NCBI GenBank assembly: GCA_046733475.1
Contig: JBKPPF010000026.1
Span: 1-64,000, forward strand
Direction of reading: 5' to 3'
Length of the DNA: 64,000 nucleotides
Origin: DATEOR01 sp046733475
GTDB taxonomy: Bacteria; Actinomycetota; Thermoleophilia; Gaiellales; Gaiellaceae
This document shows, piece after piece, positions 8,566 to 17,521 of this stretch. Within the stretch, counting starts at the first letter, position 1, and the number at the start of each line of letters is the position of its first letter. The notes under the pieces were generated by a model. That model was not told the origin of the DNA, made no database searches, and saw only the letters and a list, made by a program, of their open reading frames with translations. The translations under genes were made by a program, and so were the position numbers.

Positions 8566-9995
8566 CCGACCTGGTCGGCCTCGACGTCGGCACGACCGGC
8601 GTCAAGGCGTTGCGGATCTCCTCGGACGGCGAGGTGCTCGCGCGCGCCGAGGCGCCCTACCCGCTGGCGACCCCTCAGCCTGGCTGGGCCGAACAGAACC
8701 CTGAGGACTGGTGGCGCGCGTCCGAGGCGGCGCTCGCCGAGGTCGGACGAGAGGGCATCGCGGGCATCGGGCTCTCCGGCCAGATGCACGGGCTCGTCGC
8801 CCTCGACGACGCCGACCGAGTTCTTCGCCCGGCCATCCTCTGGAACGACCAGCGGACCGGGGAGGAGTGCGCCGAGATCGAGGAACGCTTCGGGCTCCGC
8901 GAGCTCGTCGGGCTGACTGGGAACCGTGCCCTGCCGGGCTTCACCGCCCCTAAGCTCCTGTGGCTTCGAAAGCACGAGCCCGACGTCTACGCCCGCATCG
9001 CCCGTGTGCTTCTGCCCAAGGACTACGTCCGCCTGCGGCTGACCGGCGACCACGCGACAGACGTCGCCGACGCATCCGGCACGCTGCTTTTCGACGTCGC
9101 CGCCCGAGGCTGGAGCGCCCAAGTCATGCATGCGCTCGAGATCCCGCGGGAGTGGGTTCCCACCGCGCTCGAGTCAGCGGCCGTGTCCGGCCATACCGCG
9201 GACGGCGTGCCGGTCGCCGCGGGCGCCGGTGACCAGGCCGCAGGAGCGCTCGGCGTCGGGGTGGATGGGCCGGGCCCGCTCTCGGTCGTGCTCGGAACCT
9301 CTGGCGTCGTCTTCGCGGCGCTACCCGGCTTCGCCGCCGATCCGGACGGGCGCGTCCACGCCTTCTGTCACGCCGTGCCTGGCGGCTGGCATGCGATGGG
9401 GGTGATGCTCTCCGCCGCAGGGTCGCTCGGCTGGCTTCGCGGCGTTGTCGCTCTGGGGGAATCGCCCGAGAAGGTCGTCGCCGAGGCGGAGCCGTGGCCT
9501 CCCGGCGTCGAAGGGCTCATGTTCCTTCCATATCTCGCCGGCGAGCGCACCCCGCACGTCGATCCGAATGCGCGCGCCGCCTTCGCCGGCCTCTCGCTCC
9601 GGCACGACCGCGGCGCGCTCGTCCGCGCCGTGCTGGAAGGCGTGGCATTCGGGCTCCGTGACTCCCTCGAGCTCCTGCGCTCGCTCGGAGTCGAGCCCGT
9701 GTCCGCCCGCGTCTCCGGGGGCGGGGCGAGGAGCAACCTCTGGCTCGAGATCGTGGCTTCGGTCCTCGAACTGCCGCTGGAACGCACCGCGGCGGAGGAG
9801 GGCGCGGCGTTCGGCGCGGCGCTCCTGGGCGGCGTGGCCGCAGACGTCTTCGCCGACGTGCACGAGGCAGTCGCCGTGACCGCGCGGGTCCGAGACACGG
9901 TCGAGCCCAAGCCCCAATGGGTTCGGCCCTACGCTGACGGCTACCGGCGCTTTCGCTCTCTCTATCCGGCTCTACGAACTCTGGAGGACGAATGA
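8562..9995 (+). CDS. xylB: Xylulokinase
   Basis: FGGY-family kinase of 477 residues, the normal length of XylB, which phosphorylates D-xylulose to xylulose 5-phosphate for the pentose phosphate pathway. The N-terminal phosphate loop VGLDVGTTGVKA, then GQMHGLV and LWNDQRT, are hallmarks of xylulokinases. The C-terminal half shows GTSGVVFA and the adenine-binding SGGGARSNLWLEIVA. The start ATG overlaps the preceding stop. Confidence 0.92.
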   Translation: MTDLVGLDVGTTGVKALRISSDGEVLARAEAPYPLATPQPGWAEQNPEDWWRASEAALAEVGREGIAGIGLSGQMHGLVALDDADRVLRPAILWNDQRTGEECAEIEERFGLRELVGLTGNRALPGFTAPKLLWLRKHEPDVYARIARVLLPKDYVRLRLTGDHATDVADASGTLLFDVAARGWSAQVMHALEIPREWVPTALESAAVSGHTADGVPVAAGAGDQAAGALGVGVDGPGPLSVVLGTSGVVFAALPGFAADPDGRVHAFCHAVPGGWHAMGVMLSAAGSLGWLRGVVALGESPEKVVAEAEPWPPGVEGLMFLPYLAGERTPHVDPNARAAFAGLSLRHDRGALVRAVLEGVAFGLRDSLELLRSLGVEPVSARVSGGGARSNLWLEIVASVLELPLERTAAEEGAAFGAALLGGVAADVFADVHEAVAVTARVRDTVEPKPQWVRPYADGYRRFRSLYPALRTLEDE

Positions 9996-10699
9996 TCTCT
10001 CTCGAAGGGAAAGTTGCTCTCGTCACGGGCGCGAGCCGCGGCATCGGCGCGGCGGTCACCCACTCGCTGGCCTCCCACGGCGTCCACCTCGGCCTCGCAT
10101 CGCGAAGGGGAGACGACCTCGGCGTCAAGGGAGCCGTGGCGGCCCCGTGCGATGTCCGCCGCTCGGACGACCTGGAGTCGCTGGCCGCCGCCACGGCCGA
10201 GCGCTTCGGCGGCATCGACATCCTCGTGGCCAACGCAGGCGTCGGGGCCTACGGGCCGTTCCTCGACCTTCCCCCGGACCAGCTCGAGGAGATGATCGAC
10301 GTCAACGTGAAGGGCACGCTCTACGCCGTGCGCGCCACGCTGCCATATCTGCTGAAGAGCGAGGCCGCCGACGTCGTCACTCTGGCCTCCGAGGCCGGCC
10401 GGCGCGGGCTCCCGTTCGAGGCCGTCTACTGCGCGTCCAAGTTCGCCCAGGTCGGCTTCACGCGCGCGCTCGACCACGAGCTTCGGGAGAAGGGCGTCCG
10501 CTGCACGACCGTCTGCCCCGGCGGGGTTGCCACCGATTTCGCCATGGGCCGCGGGCGCACACCGGAGATGCCGGAGCTCGAAGGGATGATGACCCCGAAG
10601 GACGTGGCCGAAGTCGTTCTCTTCGTCTTGACGCGGCCCCGCAACCACCGCATCCTCGAGACGGCCTTCAGGCCGGTGGCGGAGCCGTCATGGGGGTAG
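9992..10699 (+). CDS. Short-chain dehydrogenase/reductase
   Basis: Classical SDR of 235 residues. It has the cofactor loop TGASRGIG (residues about 10-17), the NAG motif in VANAGVG, and a catalytic YCASK. An aspartate-like NAD preference cannot be judged with confidence. ATGA overlap with xylB and a 10-bp overlap with the next gene put it in the sugar operon; a polyol or sugar dehydrogenase role is inferred from this context only. Confidence 0.87.
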   Translation: MISLEGKVALVTGASRGIGAAVTHSLASHGVHLGLASRRGDDLGVKGAVAAPCDVRRSDDLESLAAATAERFGGIDILVANAGVGAYGPFLDLPPDQLEEMIDVNVKGTLYAVRATLPYLLKSEAADVVTLASEAGRRGLPFEAVYCASKFAQVGFTRALDHELREKGVRCTTVCPGGVATDFAMGRGRTPEMPELEGMMTPKDVAEVVLFVLTRPRNHRILETAFRPVAEPSWG

Positions 10700-11673
10700 A
10701 CGGCCCGGTCAGGTGGGGCTTCCTCTCCACGGCGAACATCAACGACAAGCTCCTGCCGGGCGCCCAGGCGTCCCTTGACCTCGACGTGGTCGCGGTGGCG
10801 AGCCGCGACGCCGGCCGTGCTGAGGCCTACGCGCGGGAGCGAGGGATCGAGCGGGCGTACGGCAGCTACGAGGAGCTGCTCGCGGACCCGGAGGTCGAGG
10901 CCGTCTACATCTCGCTGCCCAACTCCATGCACATCGACTGGTCTGTCCGCGCGCTCGAGGCGGGCAAGCACGTGCTCTGCGAGAAGCCGCTCAGCCGCCA
11001 TCCGGAGGACGTCGAGCGGGCCTTCGACGCCGCCGAGAAGGCCGGCCGGATTCTCATTGAGGCCTTCATGTACCGGCACAATCCACAGACGAAGCGCCTC
11101 GTCGAGGTCGTCGCGGACGGCGCCATCGGGCGCCTGCGGCTCGTCCGCGCCGCGTTCAGCTTCCCGCTCGACGATGCGTCCAACGTGCGACTCGACGCCG
11201 AGCTCGAGGGCGGCGGGCTCATGGACGTCGGTTGCTACTGCGTCTCGGGCGCGAGGCTGCTCGCCGGCGAGCCGGAGTCGGTCTACGGCGAGCATGTTGC
11301 CGCCGCCTCCGGTGTGGACGAGCTTTTCACGGGAACGCTGCGCTTCCCGGACGACGTCCTGGCCGAGATCGACTGCGGCCTCGTCCTTCCGATCCGTGAC
11401 GAGCTCGAGGCGATCGGCGAGGAGGGGTCGATCTTCCTGGACGACCCCTGGCACTGCCGAACACCGGTGCTCGAACTGCGGAGGGACGGCACTGAGCGGA
11501 TCGAACTCGAGCCGGTGGACTCGTACCGCCTGCAGCTCGAGAACATGTCCGCGGCCGTCCGTGGCCGCGCTGAGCCGCTGCTTGGCCGCGAGGACGCGCT
11601 CGGGCAGGCGCGCGCGATCGAGGCACTCTACCGCTCGGCCGGCGAGGGCCGAGCGGTCTCGCTCACGTCCTAG
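10690..11673 (+). CDS. Gfo/Idh/MocA family oxidoreductase (second)
   Basis: Second dehydrogenase of this family in the operon, 327 residues. WGFLSTANINDKLLPG replaces the usual glycine-rich loop, a form common in the D-xylose/glucose dehydrogenase-like subgroup. LCEKPLSRHPEDV carries the EKP motif, and GGGLMDVGCYC is the usual C-terminal domain motif. It starts inside the SDR gene (10-bp overlap) and is the last gene of the long operon. Oxidation of a pentose such as xylose is plausible but unproven. Confidence 0.87.
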   Translation: MGVDGPVRWGFLSTANINDKLLPGAQASLDLDVVAVASRDAGRAEAYARERGIERAYGSYEELLADPEVEAVYISLPNSMHIDWSVRALEAGKHVLCEKPLSRHPEDVERAFDAAEKAGRILIEAFMYRHNPQTKRLVEVVADGAIGRLRLVRAAFSFPLDDASNVRLDAELEGGGLMDVGCYCVSGARLLAGEPESVYGEHVAAASGVDELFTGTLRFPDDVLAEIDCGLVLPIRDELEAIGEEGSIFLDDPWHCRTPVLELRRDGTERIELEPVDSYRLQLENMSAAVRGRAEPLLGREDALGQARAIEALYRSAGEGRAVSLTS

Positions 11674-11676
11674 ACT
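11671..11676 (+). promoter_or_regulatory. Leaderless -10 element (TAGACT)
   Basis: TAGACT begins in the stop codon of the upstream gene and ends six bases before the ATG of the PPOX gene, leaving no room for a Shine-Dalgarno site. The same TANNNT plus 6-8 nt arrangement recurs at eight other starts in this window. Confidence 0.5.
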
Positions 11677-11682
11677 TCGTTC

Positions 11683-12075
11683 ATGCCGCTGGCGCCGTTG
11701 CCCGACGAGATTGTCGAGTTCCTGAAAGAGCCCCATGCTGCGGTCATCTCGACGGTCCGCTCGGACGGGGCGCCGTATTCGGCGGCGACCTGGTACGACT
11801 GGGACGACGGGCGGATCCTCGTCAACATGGACTTCGAGCGGCTGCGTCTGAGTCACATGCGCCGCGACCCGCGCGTCGCGGTGACCGTGCTCGACATCGG
11901 GGACTGGTACCGCGCGGTCACGGTGCTCGGGACCGTCGTCGAGATACGTGACGACGACGGCCTGGTCGACATCGACCGGCTCTCGGTGCGTTACCGGGGA
12001 GCGCGTTACTCGAATCGGGAGCGCAAGCGCGTCACGGCTCTCATCGAGCCGGAGCGCTGGCACGAGCACTCATGA
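11683..12075 (+). CDS. PPOX-class F420/FMN-dependent enzyme
   Basis: Split-barrel flavoprotein of 130 residues resembling the F420-dependent pyridoxamine-phosphate-oxidase-like group. Recognisable parts are FLKEPHAAVISTVRSDG at the N-terminus, YDWDDGRILVNM, RRDPRVAVTVLD, and the C-terminal RVTALIEPERWH. Family members use F420 or FMN to reduce various substrates. The F420 biosynthesis cluster 33 kb away makes F420 use credible. It appears to have its own leaderless promoter. Confidence 0.82.
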   Translation: MPLAPLPDEIVEFLKEPHAAVISTVRSDGAPYSAATWYDWDDGRILVNMDFERLRLSHMRRDPRVAVTVLDIGDWYRAVTVLGTVVEIRDDDGLVDIDRLSVRYRGARYSNRERKRVTALIEPERWHEHS

Positions 12076-12133
12076 TCTCGCCGCGCGAAATTCACGACGC
12101 CTGAGCTGTGACGCAGACGTCGGTAGGTGACGT

Positions 12134-12673
12134 ATGGACATCGTGAACGCACTCGCCGAGACCTGGCCGCGCCGTGCGCCGCAACGCCGCGCGTTCGCGG
12201 AGGCGGCGCAGGAGCACCTCGACGACGTCTACCGCTATCTCGTCTTTCTCACCGCCGACCCTGTCCTCGCGGAAGACCTCACGGGAGAGACCTTCGAGAA
12301 GGCCTTTCGGAGCTGGAAGCGCTTCGATCCCCGCAGGGGCTCCGAGCGCACCTGGCTCTGTCAGCTCGCCCGCTCGAAGGCGCTCGACCATTTCCGCTCA
12401 GAGGCGAGGCGGCGGAGGAGAGAGGACCGGTCGGCCGCGGAGGCTGCGCAGACCGCCGAGCCGCTCGCCGGGGGGATCTCGGCCGAGCTCGAGTCCGCGC
12501 TCCGTGCGCTCTCCGCCGGGGAGCGCGAGGTCGTCGTCCTGCGGATCGTGCTCGAGCTCGATGCGGTCGCCGCCGCACGAGTGCTCGGAATCAGCCGGAG
12601 CGCGTGCTCGATGCGGCTCGCGCGGGCGCTGCAGAAGCTCGAAGAGAGGATGGAAACCCATGTCGTCGCCTGA
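12134..12673 (+). CDS. ECF RNA polymerase sigma factor
   Basis: Sigma-70 family factor of 179 residues with region 2 (HLDDVYRYLVFLT, DLTGETFEKAFRSWKRFDP) and region 4 (LRALSAGEREVVVLRI, then an ARVLGISRSACSMRLARAL helix-turn-helix). There is no region 1 or 3, so it is an extracytoplasmic-function type. The downstream membrane protein begins 14 bp before the stop, as sigma/anti-sigma pairs often do. Confidence 0.9.
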   Translation: MDIVNALAETWPRRAPQRRAFAEAAQEHLDDVYRYLVFLTADPVLAEDLTGETFEKAFRSWKRFDPRRGSERTWLCQLARSKALDHFRSEARRRRREDRSAAEAAQTAEPLAGGISAELESALRALSAGEREVVVLRIVLELDAVAAARVLGISRSACSMRLARALQKLEERMETHVVA

Positions 12674-13802
12674 GCTCGTCGTTCCCGCCCGCCTCGAGGC
12701 GCTCCTCGCCGGTGCGTTCCCCGAGACTCAGGACGAGGCTCGCGTGCAGGGTCTTGCCCGGGAGCTCCGCGGCGCGTCGATCGGGGCGCCGTCCGGGCTC
12801 AGGGAGCGAGTCGCGGAGATCGGCGCGTCGGCGAAGCCGCGCGTGCGGCGCCCGAGCCGGCGCCTCGTTGCGGTGCTCGCGGTGACCACCCTCGTTCTCG
12901 CCGCCGGTGCGTTCGCAGCTTTTCTTTTCAACACGGGTCGAACTGCCTCTCAGAACCTCGGTCTTGCCAAACCGGCCGCGCGCCATACGGAGCGCACCGT
13001 GCCCTCCGTCATCGAGAAGCATCTCTCTGGTCAAATCGAGGCGTCCACCGTTCCCCTCGGCAGGCCCGCGACCCTTGCGCCGCCTCTGACCGACCGCGCC
13101 CGGGACATCGACATGTGGATCGACCTGCGCGTCCAGGACGCGGACAAGGTCTCCTCGGCCTCGCAGGACGCAGTCCAGATCACGCGCGAGCTCGGCGGCG
13201 TCGTCGCCTCCTCGACCGTGGACACCCGCGGGGCCCAGGGGCGGGCGCAGCTGACGATGCGGATTCCGGTGCGGAATCTCGACGACGCCGTCTTCCGGCT
13301 CACGCAGCTCGGCACGGTGACCTCGCAGCGGACGAACACCCAGGATCTCGAGGCGCCGCTCGACCGCGTGAGTCGACGGATCGCGGAGTTTCGCAGCAAG
13401 ATCCGGATCGAGCTGGCTCGCCTGGCCAGCGGTCAGCTGACCGCCGCCGAGGAGCTCGCGGCCCGCATCCACCTCGAGAACCTGCGGAGGAATCTCGACT
13501 ACGCCAAGCGAAGCAAGGCCTCCATCGTGAGCAGGACGTCCATGGCCGACCTCACCTTCCGGCTCGCGACGGGAGCGCCGGGTGCGATCGAGAAGAGCGA
13601 GAGCGGTATCGCGGGCGCCGTCGACAAGGCCGGCGACTTCCTGCGGGGAGCGGGTGCGGTCGCGGTCTTCCTCGCGCTCGTTTTGAGCCCGCTTCTCGTC
13701 CTGGTGATCCTCGGGTGGTTCGCGCTCCGCGCTCGGAACCGCCGGATCGAGGCACGGCTCCTCGACGAGCCGCAGCCGGGTACGCCGACGCGTTCCTCGT
13801 AG
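12660..13802 (+). CDS. DUF4349 membrane protein, possible anti-sigma partner
   Basis: Protein of 380 residues. A cytosolic N-terminus of about 67 residues ends in a basic stretch, followed by a membrane segment (LVAVLAVTTLVLAAGAFAAF). The extracytoplasmic DUF4349 region contains MWIDLRVQDADKV, LGGVVASS and RIPVRNLDDAVFRL. A second membrane segment lies near residues 345-367 with a short basic tail. DUF4349 proteins are of unknown function. Overlap with the ECF sigma gene suggests that the N-terminal domain restrains the sigma factor; no zinc-binding HxxxCxxC motif is visible, so this is inference. Confidence 0.75.
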   Translation: MSSPELVVPARLEALLAGAFPETQDEARVQGLARELRGASIGAPSGLRERVAEIGASAKPRVRRPSRRLVAVLAVTTLVLAAGAFAAFLFNTGRTASQNLGLAKPAARHTERTVPSVIEKHLSGQIEASTVPLGRPATLAPPLTDRARDIDMWIDLRVQDADKVSSASQDAVQITRELGGVVASSTVDTRGAQGRAQLTMRIPVRNLDDAVFRLTQLGTVTSQRTNTQDLEAPLDRVSRRIAEFRSKIRIELARLASGQLTAAEELAARIHLENLRRNLDYAKRSKASIVSRTSMADLTFRLATGAPGAIEKSESGIAGAVDKAGDFLRGAGAVAVFLALVLSPLLVLVILGWFALRARNRRIEARLLDEPQPGTPTRSS

Positions 13803-13814
13803 CGCCGAACAAGA

Positions 13815-13843
13815 CTGAGCACGGGAATATCTCCCGATCTCAG
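13815..13843 (+). terminator. Hairpin after the sigma/DUF4349 operon
   Basis: Stem CTGAG/CTCAG and, past a small internal loop, CGGGA/TCCCG with loop ATATC, starting 12 bases after the stop codon. There is no T-run, so it could be a factor-dependent terminator or part of the structured leader that follows. Confidence 0.45.
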
Positions 13844-13858
13844 GCGTTCGACGCTGAG

Positions 13859-13937
13859 TACGGAAAACCGAACCCCTAGGCGCGGGCTTCCCGTAGTGCG
13901 ATCCTGGGGAGACCCTGCGACGCTGACAACTGCCGTA
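13859..13937 (+). other. Possible structured leader of the MMPL gene
   Basis: Between the hairpin above and the MMPL start, TACGG (13859-13863) can pair with CCGTA (13933-13937). This encloses a stem CCCCTAGG (13873-13880) with CCTGGGG (13903-13909), which itself encloses CGGG-CTT-CCCG (13883-13893). GCGACGCTGA-like stretches flank it on both sides. The nesting suggests a folded 5' untranslated region. It does not match a riboswitch I recognise. Confidence 0.3.
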
Positions 13938-13960
13938 AACCGAGGAAGGGAACCCCTCCG

Positions 13961-16237
13961 ATGACGAGTAACGCCGCCAGCTCTGCTCCTGCCAACCTGC
14001 GCGCACATGAACGGCTCTCCACGGGCACCTGGGCGCGCTGGGCGCGATTCTGCGCCACGCACCCGTGGCGCGTGATGATCGGTTGGGTCGCGATCCTCAT
14101 CGTGCTCGTCGGCCTCGTCATCACGGTGGGCGGCAGCCTGCGCGACGAGTTCGAGATCCCCGGCTCCGACACGCAGCGCGCCACCGACCTGATCGAGTCG
14201 AAGTTCGCCTCCGAGCAGGGCGGTGTGCTCAACATCGTCTTCGCCGCGCCTGAGGGTCAGCGGCTCGACACGCCCGAGCGCAAGGCGGCCATCGAGAAGG
14301 CGATCGCCCTCATTCAGACCGCGCCGTACACGCCCAAGGCCGACAAGGCCGGCATCGAGAGCGCCGGCGACCCGTTCAGCCCCGACACCTTCTCGGACAA
14401 CGGCCGAATTGCTTACTCCGAGGCGCAGTTCGACCAGACGATCGAGGACAAGGACCGAGACGCGGTCGTCGCCGTCGAGGACGCCGTCCGCGAGACGGTC
14501 GCCCCCGTCGGTGTGACCGTCGAGTACAACGGCGAGGCCGAGTTCCCGCCGCTCGAGCAGGGCACCTCCGAGCTGCTCGGCGTGCTCGCGGCGATCATCG
14601 TCCTCATCTTCATCTTCCGCACGTTCGTGGCGATGATCATCCCGATCGCGCTCGCGCTGACGGCGCTCTTCACGGCGTTCCTGCTCCTCTTCATCCTCGC
14701 CGGTCTCACCGACATCAACACGATCACGCCGATCCTCGTCTCGATGATCGGGCTCGGCGTCGGGATCGACTACTCGCTCTTCATCGTCACGCGCTTCAGA
14801 CAGCTTCTGCACGACGGCCTCACGCCGCATGACGCGGCGGCCGAGGCGGGCTCCTCTGCCGGCCGCGCGGTGCTCTTTGCCGGCCTGACCGTCGCGATCT
14901 CGGTGAGCGGGCTCGCGTTCTTCGGCCTCGACTTCATCACGAAGCTCGGGATCGGAAGCGCTCTCGGAGTTCTAACCACGGTGCTGATCGCCAACTCCCT
15001 GCTGCTTGCCGTTCTCTCCAAGCTCGGGCACAAGATCGACCGGCTGAAGGTACCGTTCGTCAAGCCGATCGACGACTCCGAGGAGTGCCGTGAGAAGACG
15101 TTCGTGGCCCGCTGGGGCCGCTTCGTCACCGCCAACGCGCGCTACGTCCTCCCGATCGGGATCGTGGCCATCCTCGCGCTCGCGTCCACGTCGCTTCTCG
15201 TCCGGCTCGGGGCGGCCGACCAGGGGACGCAGCCGACCCAGCAGACGAGCCGCCGCGCGTACGACCTCCTCGCCCAGGGCTTCGGCCCCGGCTTCAACGG
15301 CCCGATTCCGATCGTCGTCGACGTGCGCGGCGACGCGCAGGCTCCGGAGCGCGTATACCAGGACGTTCGCGGGATCGAGGGTGTCGCATCCGTCCGCAAG
15401 CCGCAGTTCAACGACGAGAAGAGCGTGGCCATCGTCTTCGTCACGCCCACCTCGGCGCCGCAGGACGAGGCGACCGACCAGCTCGTCGACCGCCTGCGCC
15501 AAGACGCTGTCCCGAAGGCAACCGCCGGCGGAGACGCCGTGGCGTATGTCTCCGGCCAGACCGCGGCGTTCAAGGACATCGCCGATCGGATCATGGAGCG
15601 GCTCCCGATCTTCCTGCTCTACATCATCGGCGTCACGTTCATCCTGCTCTCGATGGCGTTCCGGTCGATCGTCATCTCGGCGACGGCGGCCGTGACCACC
15701 CTCATGTCTGCCTTCGTCGGGTTCGGCGTCCTCGGCCTCGTGGTGCAGGAGGGCCATTTGCTCGGGATCACCGGGCTCGACCGAACGGGGCCGATCGAGA
15801 CGTTCGTCCCGCCGATCGCTTTCGCGATCCTCTTCGGGCTCTCGATGGACTACATGGTCTTCCTCATGAGCCGGATCCGGGAGGAGCACGTGAACGGGCT
15901 CAGGTGCCGCGCCGCCGTCGAGCACGGGATCGCGGCGATCGGCCGGGTCATCGTGGCCGCCGCGCTCATCATGGGCACCGTCTTCGCGGCGTTCATCCTG
16001 AGCGTCGACCGCATCCCGAAGGAGTTCGGCCTGCTGCTCGCGGTCGCGATCATCACGGACGCTTTGGTCGTCCGGCTGACCCTCGTGCCTGCCCTCCTGA
16101 CGCTGCTCGGGGAGAAGTCCTGGTACATGCCGCGCTGGCTGGACCGGGCGCTCCCGAACCTCACGATCGAGCCGCCGCACGACGGTGAGGGCCGCGAGCG
16201 GGTGGGCGTCGCTCCTCCGGTGCCGACCGGGCGTTAG
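13961..16237 (+). CDS. MMPL family RND transporter
   Basis: Membrane transporter of 758 residues with two repeated halves, each with one leading transmembrane helix, an extracytoplasmic domain and five clustered helices. The SMIGLGVGIDYSLFIVTRFR motif of the first half and GLSMDYMVFLMSRIREEH of the second are hallmark MMPL sequences with the proton-relay aspartates. Family members export lipids or hydrophobic compounds. A purine-rich GAGGAAGGGA lies about ten bases before the ATG. Confidence 0.92.
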   Translation: MTSNAASSAPANLRAHERLSTGTWARWARFCATHPWRVMIGWVAILIVLVGLVITVGGSLRDEFEIPGSDTQRATDLIESKFASEQGGVLNIVFAAPEGQRLDTPERKAAIEKAIALIQTAPYTPKADKAGIESAGDPFSPDTFSDNGRIAYSEAQFDQTIEDKDRDAVVAVEDAVRETVAPVGVTVEYNGEAEFPPLEQGTSELLGVLAAIIVLIFIFRTFVAMIIPIALALTALFTAFLLLFILAGLTDINTITPILVSMIGLGVGIDYSLFIVTRFRQLLHDGLTPHDAAAEAGSSAGRAVLFAGLTVAISVSGLAFFGLDFITKLGIGSALGVLTTVLIANSLLLAVLSKLGHKIDRLKVPFVKPIDDSEECREKTFVARWGRFVTANARYVLPIGIVAILALASTSLLVRLGAADQGTQPTQQTSRRAYDLLAQGFGPGFNGPIPIVVDVRGDAQAPERVYQDVRGIEGVASVRKPQFNDEKSVAIVFVTPTSAPQDEATDQLVDRLRQDAVPKATAGGDAVAYVSGQTAAFKDIADRIMERLPIFLLYIIGVTFILLSMAFRSIVISATAAVTTLMSAFVGFGVLGLVVQEGHLLGITGLDRTGPIETFVPPIAFAILFGLSMDYMVFLMSRIREEHVNGLRCRAAVEHGIAAIGRVIVAAALIMGTVFAAFILSVDRIPKEFGLLLAVAIITDALVVRLTLVPALLTLLGEKSWYMPRWLDRALPNLTIEPPHDGEGRERVGVAPPVPTGR

Positions 16238-17430
16238 TCCGGAAGCAACGGGACGGTGAAACCCGGGTCGCGGCCGAGAAGGACGGCCCGGGTCACCGCC
16301 GACGTCCCGAAGCGGCTGCGCACCTCGTCGAGTGCAGTGTCGAGTGCGCCGCTCCAGCCGCGGTCGAACGGCAGCGTGAGCTGGACCGCGTCCTCGTTCT
16401 CGAGGTTCGCGACCGAGACTCCGAGCAGCGTCAGACCCTGACGCTCGATCGTCGGGCGCGCCTCGGCGAGGAGGCCCCTGGCGGTGACGAGGATCGCTTC
16501 GGTGCGCGCCGTCGCGCCGGGGAGCGTGTGCGACCGGGTCGCTCGCGTGAAGTCGTCGAAGCGCAGGCGAAGGACGACCGTGCGGCCGACGCGCTTGGCT
16601 TTGCGCATGCGGAGCGTCACGCGGTCGACCAGGCCGACGAGGACGGTGTCGATCTCCTCGGGCGACCTGCGCCTGCGTCCCAGTGCGCGCTGAGAGCCGA
16701 TCGACCCACGCCGGCGCCGAGTCTGCACGGGTCGCGGATCGCGGTTGTGCGCGAGCGCGTGCAGGTGGCGCCCCGAGGCGCGGCCCAGCATCGAGACGAG
16801 CGTCGCCTCCGCGAGCTCCGCAACTTCGCCCACGGTCTCGATCCTCGCCTTGCGCAGCTTTCGGGCCGTCACCGGCCCGACTCCCCAGAGGCGCTCGACG
16901 GGGAGGGGGTGGAGGAAGTCGAGCTCCTTCCCCGGCGGGACGCGCAAGAGTCCGTCCGGCTTGGCGACGCCGCTTGCGACCTTGGCGAGGAACTTCGTGC
17001 GCGCGACTCCGACGGTGACGGCGATCCCGACCCGCTCGCGGACGTCTCGGCGCAGGCGCTCGGCGATCTCGCTCGGCGTGCCCGCGATCCGACGCATCCC
17101 GCGGACGTCGAGGAACGCCTCGTCGATGGAGAGGCCCTCGACGAGGGGCGTGGCGCCGTCGAAGACCCGGTAGAGCGCCTTGCTCGCCTCCGAGTAGGCG
17201 GACATGCGCGGCGGCACGACGATCGCCTCGGGACAGAGGCGGCGCGCGCGGCCCCCACCCATGGCCGTGCGCACCCCGCGGGCCTTGGCCTCGTAGCTCG
17301 CGGCGAGGACGACGCCGCCGCCGACGATCACGGGGCGGCCGCGGAGGCGAGGGTCGTCCCGCTGCTCGACCGAGGCAAAGAACGCATCGGCGTCGGCGTG
17401 CAGGATCGTGGCCTCACTCCACACGAACAT
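16234..17430 (-). CDS. dinB: DNA polymerase IV
   Basis: Y-family translesion polymerase of 398 residues. The N-terminal ILHADADAFFASVEQ holds the first metal-binding aspartates, SYEAKARGVRTAMG is the nucleotide-binding loop, and SIDEAFLDV contains the catalytic Asp-Glu pair. The helix-hairpin-helix and little-finger domains follow. There is no beta-clamp motif that I can point to with certainty. Its 3' end overlaps the MMPL gene by four bases. A LexA-like operator covers its start, so SOS induction is likely. Confidence 0.93.
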   Translation of the reverse strand: MFVWSEATILHADADAFFASVEQRDDPRLRGRPVIVGGGVVLAASYEAKARGVRTAMGGGRARRLCPEAIVVPPRMSAYSEASKALYRVFDGATPLVEGLSIDEAFLDVRGMRRIAGTPSEIAERLRRDVRERVGIAVTVGVARTKFLAKVASGVAKPDGLLRVPPGKELDFLHPLPVERLWGVGPVTARKLRKARIETVGEVAELAEATLVSMLGRASGRHLHALAHNRDPRPVQTRRRRGSIGSQRALGRRRRSPEEIDTVLVGLVDRVTLRMRKAKRVGRTVVLRLRFDDFTRATRSHTLPGATARTEAILVTARGLLAEARPTIERQGLTLLGVSVANLENEDAVQLTLPFDRGWSGALDTALDEVRSRFGTSAVTRAVLLGRDPGFTVPLLPD

Positions 17431-17437
17431 ATGTTTG
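17424..17437. promoter_or_regulatory. LexA-like SOS box over the dinB start
   Basis: CGAACATATGTTTG matches the Gram-positive/actinobacterial SOS box CGAACRNRYGTTYC at all but the last base, and its centre AACATATGTT is a perfect palindrome. The box includes the dinB start codon (17430-17428), so bound repressor would block initiation directly. Confidence 0.6.
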
Positions 17438-17521
17438 CATACGAGCCTTTACTAAGCGCAGGCGCACTACCCCATTAGGGGGAAAGACAAGAGAAACCGA
17501 GGCGGCCTACCGTGAGATGCG

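Noticed and set aside
14957..15010. Short open frames on the minus strand across the MMPL gene
   Set aside because: They are antisense shadows with Arg/Asp-rich composition and lack ribosome sites.
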